Notes under the pieces: generated by a model
The model's database searches: none
What the model saw: the letters and a program-made list of their open reading frames with translations, nothing else
What the model was told of the DNA's origin: nothing
Shown: positions 14,665-22,831 of the stretch, piece by piece
Position numbering within the stretch: position 1 is the first letter of the stretch
Layout: each line of letters begins with the position of its first letter
DNA from: Psychrosphaera sp. B3R10
Lineage (GTDB): Bacteria; Pseudomonadota; Gammaproteobacteria; Enterobacterales; Alteromonadaceae
Direction of reading: 5' to 3'
Length of the DNA stretch: 64,000 nucleotides
Assembly: GCF_018861025.1 (NCBI RefSeq)
Contig: NZ_JAHKQH010000024.1
Span: forward strand, 1 to 64,000
Program-made: the position numbers and the translations under genes

Positions 14665-16140
14665 ATGATAATAAATAAAATGATAGTGATAATTATTGGC
14701 GCGTTATTACTGACTATTTATAGTACTTCAAGTGTTTACGCTCAAAAAAGTAAGCCCAATATATTATTTATTTTAACAGACGATCAAAGCTTTGATGCTT
14801 TAGGAAGTGTAGGTAACTCATTAATAAAAACGCCGAATTTAGATAAGTTAGCCGCCAAAGGTATGACATTATCTCACGTTTATAACCAAGGATCTTGGTC
14901 GCCAGCGGTATGTGCTCCGAGTAGAGCCATGATTAATACGGGTCGAAATTTATTTGAAACAGGTATGCAAAATAAGCAAGTGCCATTGGATGCAAGACCT
15001 AATTACCCATTGTGGGGGGAAACTTTTAAAAACGCTGGTTACGAAACCTTTATGACGGGTAAGTGGCATGTATCACGACAAGCATTATTGCGAAGCTTCA
15101 ATGTAGGTAAAGCAGTCCATGAAAGCGGTATGACATATGATCATTATAACGCTGTGATGTTAGATATTAACGACTCTGAAAATGGTGTGTCTGAGACCTA
15201 TTCTTCTAAAAAGCATACGAGTGAATTAATTGCTGATGAGGCGGTAAATTTCTTGCAAAAAAATAACGCCATTCAGGATAAACCATTCCTAATGTATGTT
15301 GCTTTTTTAGCGCCACATGATACGCGTCAGTCACCAAACAATTTTGTAGAGATGTATCCTGAAGAGTCTATTTCTTTGCCAACCTCATTCAAACAACAGC
15401 ACCATTTAGACCAAGGTGACTTTTGGATTCGTGATGAGAAGTTACTCAGTATTCCGAGAAAAGAAAATGAAACGAAAAAATTCATCGGCGAGTACTATGC
15501 AATGATCACTCATTTGGATGAGCAAATTGGTCGGATACTAGATTCGCTTGACTCATCACCTTATGCAGATAATACCCTTATTATTTTTACTTCTGACCAT
15601 GGTTTAGCGGTAGGTCGTCATGGATTATTAGGTAAACAAAATCAGTATGACCATAGTGTTCGAGCGCCGTTTATTATTGCTGGAAAAGATATCCCTAAAG
15701 GAAAAACCGTTAAAGGCAATATTTATTTAAATAGTATTTTCCCAACAACTGCTGAATTAGCTGGTATTGAAATTCCTAACACGGTACAAGCACAAAGTTT
15801 TGCGCCTCTATTAACAGGTGAACGAGATTCAATGAATAAATATATTTATGGTGCGTACCGTCATTTTCAACGCATGGTGAGAACGGATGATTTTAAATAT
15901 ATTTACTATCCAATGATAAATGAAACTCAGCTTTTTGATTTACAAAATGATCCTGAAGAATTAGTCAATGTCGCCACGAATCCAAAGTATACTAAGCAGT
16001 TAGTAGAGATGCAGAGTAAGCTTAAGGAATTAATGACAAAATATAATGATCCTGTCGTTCTCGATAGCCCAAAGCGCTCATACAGTGAAGCTGGCTTTAA
16101 TACCGATGCTTGGTCACCGAAATATACGGAATATCATTAA
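14665..16140 (+). CDS. S1-family sulfatase (formylglycine-dependent)
   Basis: 491 residues from the ATG at 14665, chosen because AGAGG lies 6 bp upstream and a signal peptide (MIVIIIGALLLTIYSTSSVYA) follows; the frame is open 39 codons further upstream inside the previous gene. N-terminal 'PNILFILTDDQ' supplies metal-binding Asp39-Asp40. 'CAPSR' at Cys83 is the C-x-P-S-R motif whose cysteine is converted to formylglycine, followed by 'TGR'. 'TGKWH' (~residue 130) and 'TSDHG' (~312) complete the active site. It hydrolyses sulfate esters in the periplasm or at the surface. The maturase that makes formylglycine is not in this window. Placed 42 bp after the beta-helix gene and probably co-transcribed. 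Confidence 0.9.
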   Translation: MIINKMIVIIIGALLLTIYSTSSVYAQKSKPNILFILTDDQSFDALGSVGNSLIKTPNLDKLAAKGMTLSHVYNQGSWSPAVCAPSRAMINTGRNLFETGMQNKQVPLDARPNYPLWGETFKNAGYETFMTGKWHVSRQALLRSFNVGKAVHESGMTYDHYNAVMLDINDSENGVSETYSSKKHTSELIADEAVNFLQKNNAIQDKPFLMYVAFLAPHDTRQSPNNFVEMYPEESISLPTSFKQQHHLDQGDFWIRDEKLLSIPRKENETKKFIGEYYAMITHLDEQIGRILDSLDSSPYADNTLIIFTSDHGLAVGRHGLLGKQNQYDHSVRAPFIIAGKDIPKGKTVKGNIYLNSIFPTTAELAGIEIPNTVQAQSFAPLLTGERDSMNKYIYGAYRHFQRMVRTDDFKYIYYPMINETQLFDLQNDPEELVNVATNPKYTKQLVEMQSKLKELMTKYNDPVVLDSPKRSYSEAGFNTDAWSPKYTEYH

Positions 16141-16230
16141 ATTTTAACTTTTATATTCTGAATTACCTTTGTTTATTTTACGAGGAAGTTCTAATTTAAA
16201 CGTCAATTATTTTTAGGGGGTATTACCGGA

Positions 16231-16364
16231 ACAAAGGAGTAAACTTAATGAACGCGCTAGATTTTTTATTAGTTTCGGTTTTTGTTAACCTTGCGACGTT
16301 ATAGAACATCCGATTTGTATTTTCCAAATTTGAGTTACAACAAATTTGTATAAATGGATTACAC
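16231..16364. repeat. Right copy of the ~134-bp direct repeat
   Basis: Counterpart of 5,088-5,220, same orientation, lying between the sulfatase and creA. Its last 73 bp (16292-16364) are identical to the left copy. It ends ~40 bp before creA, so one copy may contain the original creA upstream region. Confidence 0.85.
16248..16304 (+). other. Possible 18-codon leader ORF in the right repeat copy
   Basis: AAGGAG (16234-16239) precedes an ATG that opens an 18-codon hydrophobic frame (MNALDFLLVSVFVNLATL) ending in TAG. In the left copy a one-base deletion shifts the end of the frame and the SD is altered. It may be a truncated membrane-protein start or a leader peptide. Confidence 0.25.
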
Positions 16365-16403
16365 TCTTAAACATTCAAATGTTATGAAATAACGGAATTA
16401 AAA

Positions 16404-16871
16404 ATGAAACAACTAGTTGTATTGGCATTATTATTAGGGGTGACGGCGTGTACCGAAGATGCGGGAAAAGTCAGTTTAGGGCTATTTACCACTAAAGATG
16501 TTGTGATTAAAGCGGAGCAAGACCCTAAGATCCCTGGTGTTACCTGTCATATCAGTCATGTTGAAGCGGATTTGGACTTTTCAGATCCTTCTGATATGTC
16601 GATTGCTTGCCGCCAAACAGGACCAATTTTGGAACAACATTTGACTCAAATTGATCTGTCAAAAAATGGTGAAGTGATTTTTCGCGAGTCTAAAAGTATT
16701 CTTCTGAAAAGCCTGAAAGTACGCAGAATATACGACAAAAAAAGCAATACATTGATGTACTTATCCTATTCAACAAAAGAAACGAATGGCAGTCATCACC
16801 ATGCATTGTCGACGGTTCCATTGTATAAAACCCAAGCGTGGGATTGGGCGCAAAGGCAAAAGGCTAACTAA
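16404..16871 (+). CDS. creA: CreA-family protein, predicted lipoprotein
   Basis: 155 residues. N-terminal 'LLLGVTAC' is a lipobox (Cys16). The mature part shows the CreA signature: 'DPKIPGVTCHISHVEA', 'MSIACRQTGPI', 'ESKSILLKSLKVRRIYD', 'NTLMYLSYSTK' and 'STVPLY', with the two conserved cysteines. CreA proteins are periplasmic and their role is not well defined. Most homologues have a cleaved signal peptide rather than a lipid anchor. The gene stands alone behind the right direct repeat. Confidence 0.85.
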   Translation: MKQLVVLALLLGVTACTEDAGKVSLGLFTTKDVVIKAEQDPKIPGVTCHISHVEADLDFSDPSDMSIACRQTGPILEQHLTQIDLSKNGEVIFRESKSILLKSLKVRRIYDKKSNTLMYLSYSTKETNGSHHHALSTVPLYKTQAWDWAQRQKAN

Positions 16872-16887
16872 ATAATTGGTTTAGAAC

Positions 16888-16925
16888 CGATCTTGAACGT
16901 TGAATGCGCTCAAAGTTCAAGGTCG
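16888..16925 (+). terminator. Hairpin after creA, weak terminator candidate
   Basis: CGATCTTGAAC at 16888-16898 pairs with GTTCAAGGTCG at 16915-16925 (10 of 11, with a G-T pair), loop 16 bases. Only a short T-run follows, so termination is uncertain. Confidence 0.35.
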
Positions 16926-17069
16926 TGTTTGCGACATTAGATAACTTGCTTGAGTCTAGATTACCGCCCCTGAAATTCAACCTGTCGATTGATCTATTGA
17001 TATTGGTATTATGTGGTCTTTTTATCTAAACATCGTTTAAATTAGAATATGGTCGCAACAGCAAACGTC

Positions 17070-17477
17070 TTAAAACGTCGCGATAACTTTTACATCAGAG
17101 GTAATTGATCCCGACGAGACATAGCCAATTAAACTTGGGTTGGCTTTGATTAATTCTAACATCTCCGTATCATTGCTGACTTCTCTTGGCGGCGAACCTT
17201 TCCCTGTAAAAACCAATTTTGACCAATAGGCTTTTATTTGGCTAGAAGATTTTTTCAATACGGTTTTGTCAAAAGCTTTTCTTGGTGCAGTGCCTTCTGC
17301 TAAGTTAATCGGCAATACAATCCCTCCGTTGGGGAATGATTTCATTTTCCCTAGGAACATTCGCGCGATGTCAGTCGACTCTATTTTAGCTTGATTTGAG
17401 GGATGAACAATCACTGATATTTCTGCCATTGAGGGCAGAGATAAAAGTAGCGCTGCAACCAAAAATAGATGCTTCAT
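17070..17477 (-). CDS. Small PstS-like phosphate-binding protein
   Basis: 135 residues with a signal peptide (MKHLFLVAALLLSLPSMA). 'MFLGKMKSFPNGGIVLPINL' and 'FTGKGSPPREV' are typical of small, single-domain PstS-like proteins (periplasmic binding protein type 2, about half the size of PstS). They often accompany phosphate-related porins or receptors; none is adjacent here. A good SD (GGAGAAAA) lies just upstream of the start. Ligand not proven; phosphate is inferred from the family. Confidence 0.75.
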   Translation of the reverse strand: MKHLFLVAALLLSLPSMAEISVIVHPSNQAKIESTDIARMFLGKMKSFPNGGIVLPINLAEGTAPRKAFDKTVLKKSSSQIKAYWSKLVFTGKGSPPREVSNDTEMLELIKANPSLIGYVSSGSITSDVKVIATF

Positions 17478-17836
17478 TTTTTCTCCTAAAAAAACAAACC
17501 AAGATGAGCGAAACGAACACGATTGTCACCGACGGGCGGTAATTTATTGTCAACTTTAAAATAATCTAAGTTGAAGATCGCTAATTGTGCAATTTTTAAT
17601 TAAACAAAAAACACAGTGTTTTTAATTTTCTGATAACTACCAATGCTTTAAGCTACTTTCCAGTAATGACAATAACACCATTTTATCTGGCCCGTTTGTG
17701 TGTTGTAATGAATTGTATAGACCTAATTCAGCATTATTATAACTATTGTTTGGTGACTGAATCGCATTCAAACTGACTAAATTAAACAACAACTGATGGT
17801 AAATGAGCAAAGCATTTATCCCCAAGGATGATTTAT
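17478..17836. other. Divergent intergenic region
   Basis: Between the reverse PstS-like gene and the forward membrane-protein gene. AT-rich, containing the promoters of both but no box clear enough to name. A reverse frame of 62 codons here (17,637-17,825) has no SD and no family resemblance and I do not count it as a gene. Confidence 0.4.
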
Positions 17837-18277
17837 ATGACTTATCTTAGATTTATATTGTTAAGTTTGTGTTTAGCAATTTGCTATTACGCATTGGCAA
17901 TATCGACAATCGGGATCGCTACGGGCAATCAAGCATGGTGGGAACAGTGGCAAGATGACGGGGCGTTTTATCATATTGCCCAAAATGTTATTGGCGTCGC
18001 AGTCGCTGCATTTGTTCCAGCATTTTTGGTAAATAGTTACGAAAAAAGTAAAAAATGGCTGAGTATTAGTATCATTATTGCGTTTTCTATGGTGTTGCAT
18101 GGTAACGTCAATTACCCGCCTTGGGAATTAGAAGGACTAATTCGATTTTTTAATGAGTCCGTTTTAAATGGGGACGCGGTATCACAGGGGATTTTTGCTG
18201 CAATTCTACTTATGCCATTGGTTTGGTTGACGATTTTAAAGCGCTTTGAGCAAACCGAGCACAATATATTTAGCTAA
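17837..18277 (+). CDS. Hypothetical inner-membrane protein, 146 aa
   Basis: AAGGA at 17823-17827 favours the ATG at 17837 over the ATG at 17828. Four hydrophobic segments (residues ~4-25, ~47-65, ~73-90, ~118-138) separated by short loops; the loop 'QAWWEQWQDDGAFYHI' is conserved-looking and faces the periplasm in the most likely topology. Followed 10 bp later by convergent mazG. Function unknown. Confidence 0.6.
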   Translation: MTYLRFILLSLCLAICYYALAISTIGIATGNQAWWEQWQDDGAFYHIAQNVIGVAVAAFVPAFLVNSYEKSKKWLSISIIIAFSMVLHGNVNYPPWELEGLIRFFNESVLNGDAVSQGIFAAILLMPLVWLTILKRFEQTEHNIFS

Positions 18278-18287
18278 TACGGTATTC

Positions 18288-19118
18288 CTATTTAGCGGTG
18301 TTGGCCTTGGCCAGTTCCCACAATGCATCTAACTCTTCAAGGGTCATATTGGTCATGTTTTTGTTCGCAGCGGTCACTTGTCGTTCTACGTCGCGAAAAC
18401 GACGGTCAAACTTATTGTTTGCTAAACGCACGACATCTTCTGGCTTAAATCCTAAATGCCTTGTAACGTTTGTAAGGGCAAAATAGAGATCACCCAATTC
18501 ATCTGCAAGTTTGTCTTTATCTACCTTACCTTGTTTGATTTCGTGCTGAACTTCGTCTATTTCTTCAAATACTTTATCAATAGCCCCATTAACATCTGGC
18601 CAGTCAAAACCGACGCTTGATGCGCGTTTTTGAATTTTATAGGCGCGGGATAACGCAGGAAGTGCGATTGGAATGTCATCTAATGCACTGACGTTTTTGG
18701 GGTCTGTTGCTGTGCGTTCTTCTGACTTGGTTTTTTCCCAGTTGGCATTAATTTCATCGTCGCTGGCAAAAGAAGTATTAGCAAATACATGGGGATGACG
18801 ACTGATTATTTTGTCACTCATCGAGTCGGCAATTTGGCTGATCCCAAACATTTCTTGTTCAGTGCCAAGTTGGCCATAAAAGACAACTTGAAATAGCAGG
18901 TCGCCGAGCTCTTTTTTAACTTCGTTAAAGTCTTGTTTTTCAATGGCATCAGCGACTTCGTAGGCTTCTTCAATGGTATAAGGCACAATTGATTTAAAGG
19001 TCTGTTTAAGGTCCCACGGACAACCGTTTTCAGGGTCCCGTAACATCGCCATTATTTCAACAAGTTTGTCTATGCCGTCAAGATTATCGATCGCATTTAT
19101 TCGGTCTTGCCACTGCAT
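18288..19118 (-). CDS. mazG: Nucleoside triphosphate pyrophosphohydrolase MazG
   Basis: 276 residues, the usual length of the two-domain enterobacterial-type MazG. Each half carries the EExxD-type metal site: 'EEAYEVADAIEKQDFNEVKKELGDLLFQV' is split here as EEAYE at ~53-57 and ELGDLL at ~70-75, and the second half has 'FEEIDEVQHEI' and 'DELGDLYFAL'. It hydrolyses NTPs to NMP and pyrophosphate and lowers ppGpp-linked stress signalling in E. coli. The start is 2 bp after the relA stop; rlmD-relA-mazG is an operon conserved in gammaproteobacteria. Confidence 0.95.
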   Translation of the reverse strand: MQWQDRINAIDNLDGIDKLVEIMAMLRDPENGCPWDLKQTFKSIVPYTIEEAYEVADAIEKQDFNEVKKELGDLLFQVVFYGQLGTEQEMFGISQIADSMSDKIISRHPHVFANTSFASDDEINANWEKTKSEERTATDPKNVSALDDIPIALPALSRAYKIQKRASSVGFDWPDVNGAIDKVFEEIDEVQHEIKQGKVDKDKLADELGDLYFALTNVTRHLGFKPEDVVRLANNKFDRRFRDVERQVTAANKNMTNMTLEELDALWELAKANTAK

Positions 19119-19120
19119 AT

Positions 19121-21346
19121 TTATACTCGTTTAACTTCTATTATTTCGTCTAGTTGGCCAATTTTAGAAACAACTCGGTTAAATGCACCAACATTATAAA
19201 CCTCAAGTTTAATGTCCATCCAAACCAGTTGTTTGGCCACTTCAGATTGGGTGTTCATGCCTAAAACATTGACTTTTTCGTTGGCTAAAATACTGGTGAC
19301 ATCACGCAATAAACCACTGCGGTCATTCGCCAATATTTTTATCTGTGTTAGATACCCGCCAGAATATTGCTCAGCCCAAGTTGCGTCGATAAAGCGTTCT
19401 GGGTGGTCATCCATTACAACCTTAAACTGTTCACAGTCACTCCGATGGATAACTACGCCGCGACCTTGTGTGATATAACCAGATATTTCATCGCCTGGTA
19501 TTGGATTGCAGCACCCGGCAAGTTGGTTCATCAAGTTACCAACGCCTTGTAGAATTACGCCATTTTGAAATGTTTTCGTTTTTCGCGGTTTTTGAATTAA
19601 CCGAGGATCAACTTCCGGTGGCGATTCTTTTAGATTTTTCGATTGGATGTAATTTACAACTTGATTGAGTTTAACGTCGCCGCCGCCAATTGCAGCCAAT
19701 AAGTCGTCTAATGTCACCATGTTGAAGCGTTCTTTCGCTAACTCGGCTTCATCCCAGTGGATGTTTAATCGAGACAATTCCTGTTCGAGTAGATGTTTAC
19801 CTTCAATTACGTTTTTGTCTTTGTCTTGTTGTTTAAACCACGTTTGTACTTTAGCCCGCGCGCGCGAAGAGTGAACATAGTCCAGATTTGGATTTAACCA
19901 ATCCCGTTTCGGGTTTAGCTCTTTACCCGTAATGATTTCAATTTGATCACCAGTTTTCAGTTGGTAGGTAAACGGTACAATACGATTAAATACTTTAGCG
20001 CCTATACACCGGTGACCCACATTTGTATGTACGTAATAGGCGAAATCGAGTGGCGTTGAACCATTTGGCAAGTCTACAACGTCACCTTGTGGGGTGAAAA
20101 CGTAAACTCGGTCTTCAACCACTTGGTTACGCAATTCCTCAGCAAAATCATTACTGTCGGCCATTTCTTCCTGCCACTGCAACAGTTTGCGTAACCAGGC
20201 TATTTTGTCTTCGTAGCTCGACCCTTTACCGGTTTTAGTCGGTACGGCGCCTTCTTTGTATTGCCAGTGCGCAGCAACACCTAGCTCGGCGTCTTCGTGC
20301 ATTTGTTGAGTACGGATCTGAATTTCGATTGGTTTACCTTCAGGGCCCAGCACAACGGTATGAATTGATTGGTAGCCATTAGGTTTTGGTGTGGCGACAT
20401 AATCGTCGAACTCACTAGGAATGTGACGCCAATTGGTGTGAATAACACCTAGCGCACTATAACAGTCTTGTAACCGTTCAGTCACAACTCTAACCGCGCG
20501 GATGTCATAAAGCTGGCTGAACTCGTAACCTTTTTTCAGCATCTTTTTCCAGATACTGTAAATGTGCTTTGGCCGGCCATAAACCATGGCGTCGATTTGG
20601 TTACTGGTCATTTTTGATGTTAAAGACTCAACAAAGTCTTCAAGATATTGCTGTCGTTCGGTACGTTTTTCTTCCAAACTTGACGCGATGTCTTTATACA
20701 TTTGAGGTTGAAGGTAGCGAAATGCGTAGTCTTCAAGTTCCCATTTTAATTGGCCAATTCCCAATCTATTGGCGAGCGGCGCATAGATGTTTTGAGTTTC
20801 TTTGGCGGCTAAAACGCGGGTTTCTTCGTCGCTATTTTTAATTTCTCTTAACAGAACAATTTGTTGGCTAAGTTTGAGGACTACGGCTCGAACATCTTCA
20901 ATCATCGCTGTTAACATTCTACGGATGTTTTCAGCTTGTTCTGGCGAATGTTTCATTCTTGATGAGAGCAACCCCATGCTCGCCATTTTTTTCACGCCCA
21001 TTAACAAATTGAGGACGCTAACTTTAAAGTTTTTCTTTATTTTTTCTTTAAGCTTATTGTCGGTCGATTGGTGTTCAAAAAATGGGTAAAGCAGGGCGGC
21101 AACAAGGCTGTCATCGTCCATGTTTAACTCAAGTAATATTTCAACTATGAGTAACCCTTGGCGAACAAAGTCACTGTCGATAGGTGATAATAGTTCGGAT
21201 TGTTTTGGTTGCTCTGACAACCACTGGAACGCATTATCAAGCGCAGTAACAGTATGATCGGCAAGCCCTAACTCTTGCAACCACCCCTTAGCTTCTCGAT
21301 TTGCTAATACTTCTTCTAGACTGTGAACTCGAGTTACTGAAACCAA
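19121..21346 (-). CDS. relA: (p)ppGpp synthetase I (RelA)
   Basis: 741 residues, the RelA length. The N-terminal region (residues ~30-190) is the degenerate HD domain that has lost hydrolase residues ('LVAALLYPFFEH' instead of HD). The synthetase domain lies at ~230-350 ('RPKHIYSIWKKM', 'YDIRAVRVV', 'PKPNGYQSIHT'), TGS at ~405-465 (RVYVFTPQGDVVDLP), the zinc-finger-like region has 'AGCCNPIPGDEI', and an ACT domain ends the protein. It makes (p)ppGpp on stalled ribosomes. Second gene of rlmD-relA-mazG. Confidence 0.97.
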   Translation of the reverse strand: MVSVTRVHSLEEVLANREAKGWLQELGLADHTVTALDNAFQWLSEQPKQSELLSPIDSDFVRQGLLIVEILLELNMDDDSLVAALLYPFFEHQSTDNKLKEKIKKNFKVSVLNLLMGVKKMASMGLLSSRMKHSPEQAENIRRMLTAMIEDVRAVVLKLSQQIVLLREIKNSDEETRVLAAKETQNIYAPLANRLGIGQLKWELEDYAFRYLQPQMYKDIASSLEEKRTERQQYLEDFVESLTSKMTSNQIDAMVYGRPKHIYSIWKKMLKKGYEFSQLYDIRAVRVVTERLQDCYSALGVIHTNWRHIPSEFDDYVATPKPNGYQSIHTVVLGPEGKPIEIQIRTQQMHEDAELGVAAHWQYKEGAVPTKTGKGSSYEDKIAWLRKLLQWQEEMADSNDFAEELRNQVVEDRVYVFTPQGDVVDLPNGSTPLDFAYYVHTNVGHRCIGAKVFNRIVPFTYQLKTGDQIEIITGKELNPKRDWLNPNLDYVHSSRARAKVQTWFKQQDKDKNVIEGKHLLEQELSRLNIHWDEAELAKERFNMVTLDDLLAAIGGGDVKLNQVVNYIQSKNLKESPPEVDPRLIQKPRKTKTFQNGVILQGVGNLMNQLAGCCNPIPGDEISGYITQGRGVVIHRSDCEQFKVVMDDHPERFIDATWAEQYSGGYLTQIKILANDRSGLLRDVTSILANEKVNVLGMNTQSEVAKQLVWMDIKLEVYNVGAFNRVVSKIGQLDEIIEVKRV

Positions 21347-21357
21347 ACCTTATCCCT

Positions 21358-22815
21358 TTAAGCTTTTTTATGCTCAAGTAGAGCCATTGCCTCTACATGA
21401 TGAGTATGTGGAAACATGTTAATTAATCCTATTTTCGTCAGATGATAATCTGCTGACTGCAAAATTTCCAGATCCCTTAACATAGTTGCTGGATTACATG
21501 AGACATATAAAATCTGATTTGGTTTCAAAAGAGGTATCTTTTTCACCACATCCATTGCACCGTCTCGAGCTGGGTCCAACAATAATTTATCAATCGGCTT
21601 TAACCATTTTGGCTTTTTACGGTCATTGATTTCCGACAAGTCAGCTTGGTAAGCGTGGATATTAGTGAGTTTGTTTAGTTCCGCATTGGTTTTTATCCGG
21701 CGAACCATGTCGCTCACACCTTCTACAGCAAACACTTCTTTGGCACGTTTTGCCAAAGGTAGCGTAAAGTTACCAACACCACTAAATAAATCCAGTATTG
21801 TATCGTGTTGCTCGACTTGCAACCAAGCAATCGCCTGCGCAACCATTTGTTGGTTCACTTCATCGTTAATTTGGATAAAGTCTTTTGGTTGAAATTGCAG
21901 CTGCATATCGTCGATGGCATAACTAAGCAAAAAGTCGGCCGACTTATCTGCACTGACTAAATCAATAAATTCTGTTTTATCGGTTTGCAATATCACTCTA
22001 ACGTTATTGGCCGCTGCATAGTCTGACAAACGAGTCATATCAGCATCTGTCATTGCTTTTAGAGTGCGGATGACCAGCACATCCTGTGGCGCTAAACTAA
22101 ACAGTTGCAAGTGCGTAACGTGTCTTCTTGCATTTAGTTTGTCCAATACTGGGCGAAACGCTTGCACTGTTTTGGTCAGGCTAGGTGCTAGTATTAAACA
22201 ATGATCAACATCAATTATGCGCTTTGCATGTTGCTCCCGAAACCCGATAGATATTGCGCCATTGGTTTCATGCCAAACAGCTAACCTTGCTGTTCTTCGG
22301 TAACCTGCGCTGCTGCCGGTAATTGCAGGTTGCCATGGTAAGGTGTCGAGTTTTAATTTTTTCTTGATCAATCCGTCTAACGCATGTTGCTTTTCTACCA
22401 ACTGCGTCGCAGGAGCAATATATTGCAATTGGCAACCGCCACACTTTGCAAAGTGTTCGCACGGCGGTTCGACACGGTCGGCACTCGCTGTTATGACTTC
22501 GATCGTGTCTGCGTGGATCAAGTTTTTAGTGTATTGAATAGGACGTACTTTAACTTCTTCGCCTTTCATCGCGCCGGTTATAAATGTGATCCGGCCATCA
22601 TTTGCTTTTGTTATTGCTTTGAGTTCGTGGTCATATTTTTCAATATGCGCTGTGAAGTCGGGCAACTGTTTTGCATGCGATAAATGTTTTTTGTTTTTAG
22701 CTTTTGTTGTCGGTCTAAATATCTTTGCCATAAGTGTTTTTTCGTCTTGTCGCGGCTTTTTATTGTGTGGCCTGACTGATTGCGATAAGTTAGTCAGATC
22801 AATATTATTTGCCAA
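21358..22815 (-). CDS. rlmD: 23S rRNA (uracil-1939-C5)-methyltransferase RlmD
   Basis: 485 residues from a TTG at 22815; many homologues start at the MAK.F motif, so the ATG at 22731 (MAKIFRPTTK) may be the true start, giving 457 residues. Contains an N-terminal TRAM domain, the [4Fe-4S] cysteines (CEHFAKCGGC), the SAM motif 'DLFSGVGNFTLPLA' and catalytic Cys in 'SCNPATMLRDL'. It methylates U1939 in 23S rRNA. It is divergent from barA with only ~16 bp between the frames, so the two share a promoter region, the same arrangement as in E. coli. Confidence 0.93.
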   Translation of the reverse strand: MANNIDLTNLSQSVRPHNKKPRQDEKTLMAKIFRPTTKAKNKKHLSHAKQLPDFTAHIEKYDHELKAITKANDGRITFITGAMKGEEVKVRPIQYTKNLIHADTIEVITASADRVEPPCEHFAKCGGCQLQYIAPATQLVEKQHALDGLIKKKLKLDTLPWQPAITGSSAGYRRTARLAVWHETNGAISIGFREQHAKRIIDVDHCLILAPSLTKTVQAFRPVLDKLNARRHVTHLQLFSLAPQDVLVIRTLKAMTDADMTRLSDYAAANNVRVILQTDKTEFIDLVSADKSADFLLSYAIDDMQLQFQPKDFIQINDEVNQQMVAQAIAWLQVEQHDTILDLFSGVGNFTLPLAKRAKEVFAVEGVSDMVRRIKTNAELNKLTNIHAYQADLSEINDRKKPKWLKPIDKLLLDPARDGAMDVVKKIPLLKPNQILYVSCNPATMLRDLEILQSADYHLTKIGLINMFPHTHHVEAMALLEHKKA

Positions 22816-22831
22816 GTATATTCCAATTTAG

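Noticed and set aside
17637-17825. Reverse 62-codon frame
   Set aside because: No SD, no membrane or domain signature, lies in a divergent promoter region.
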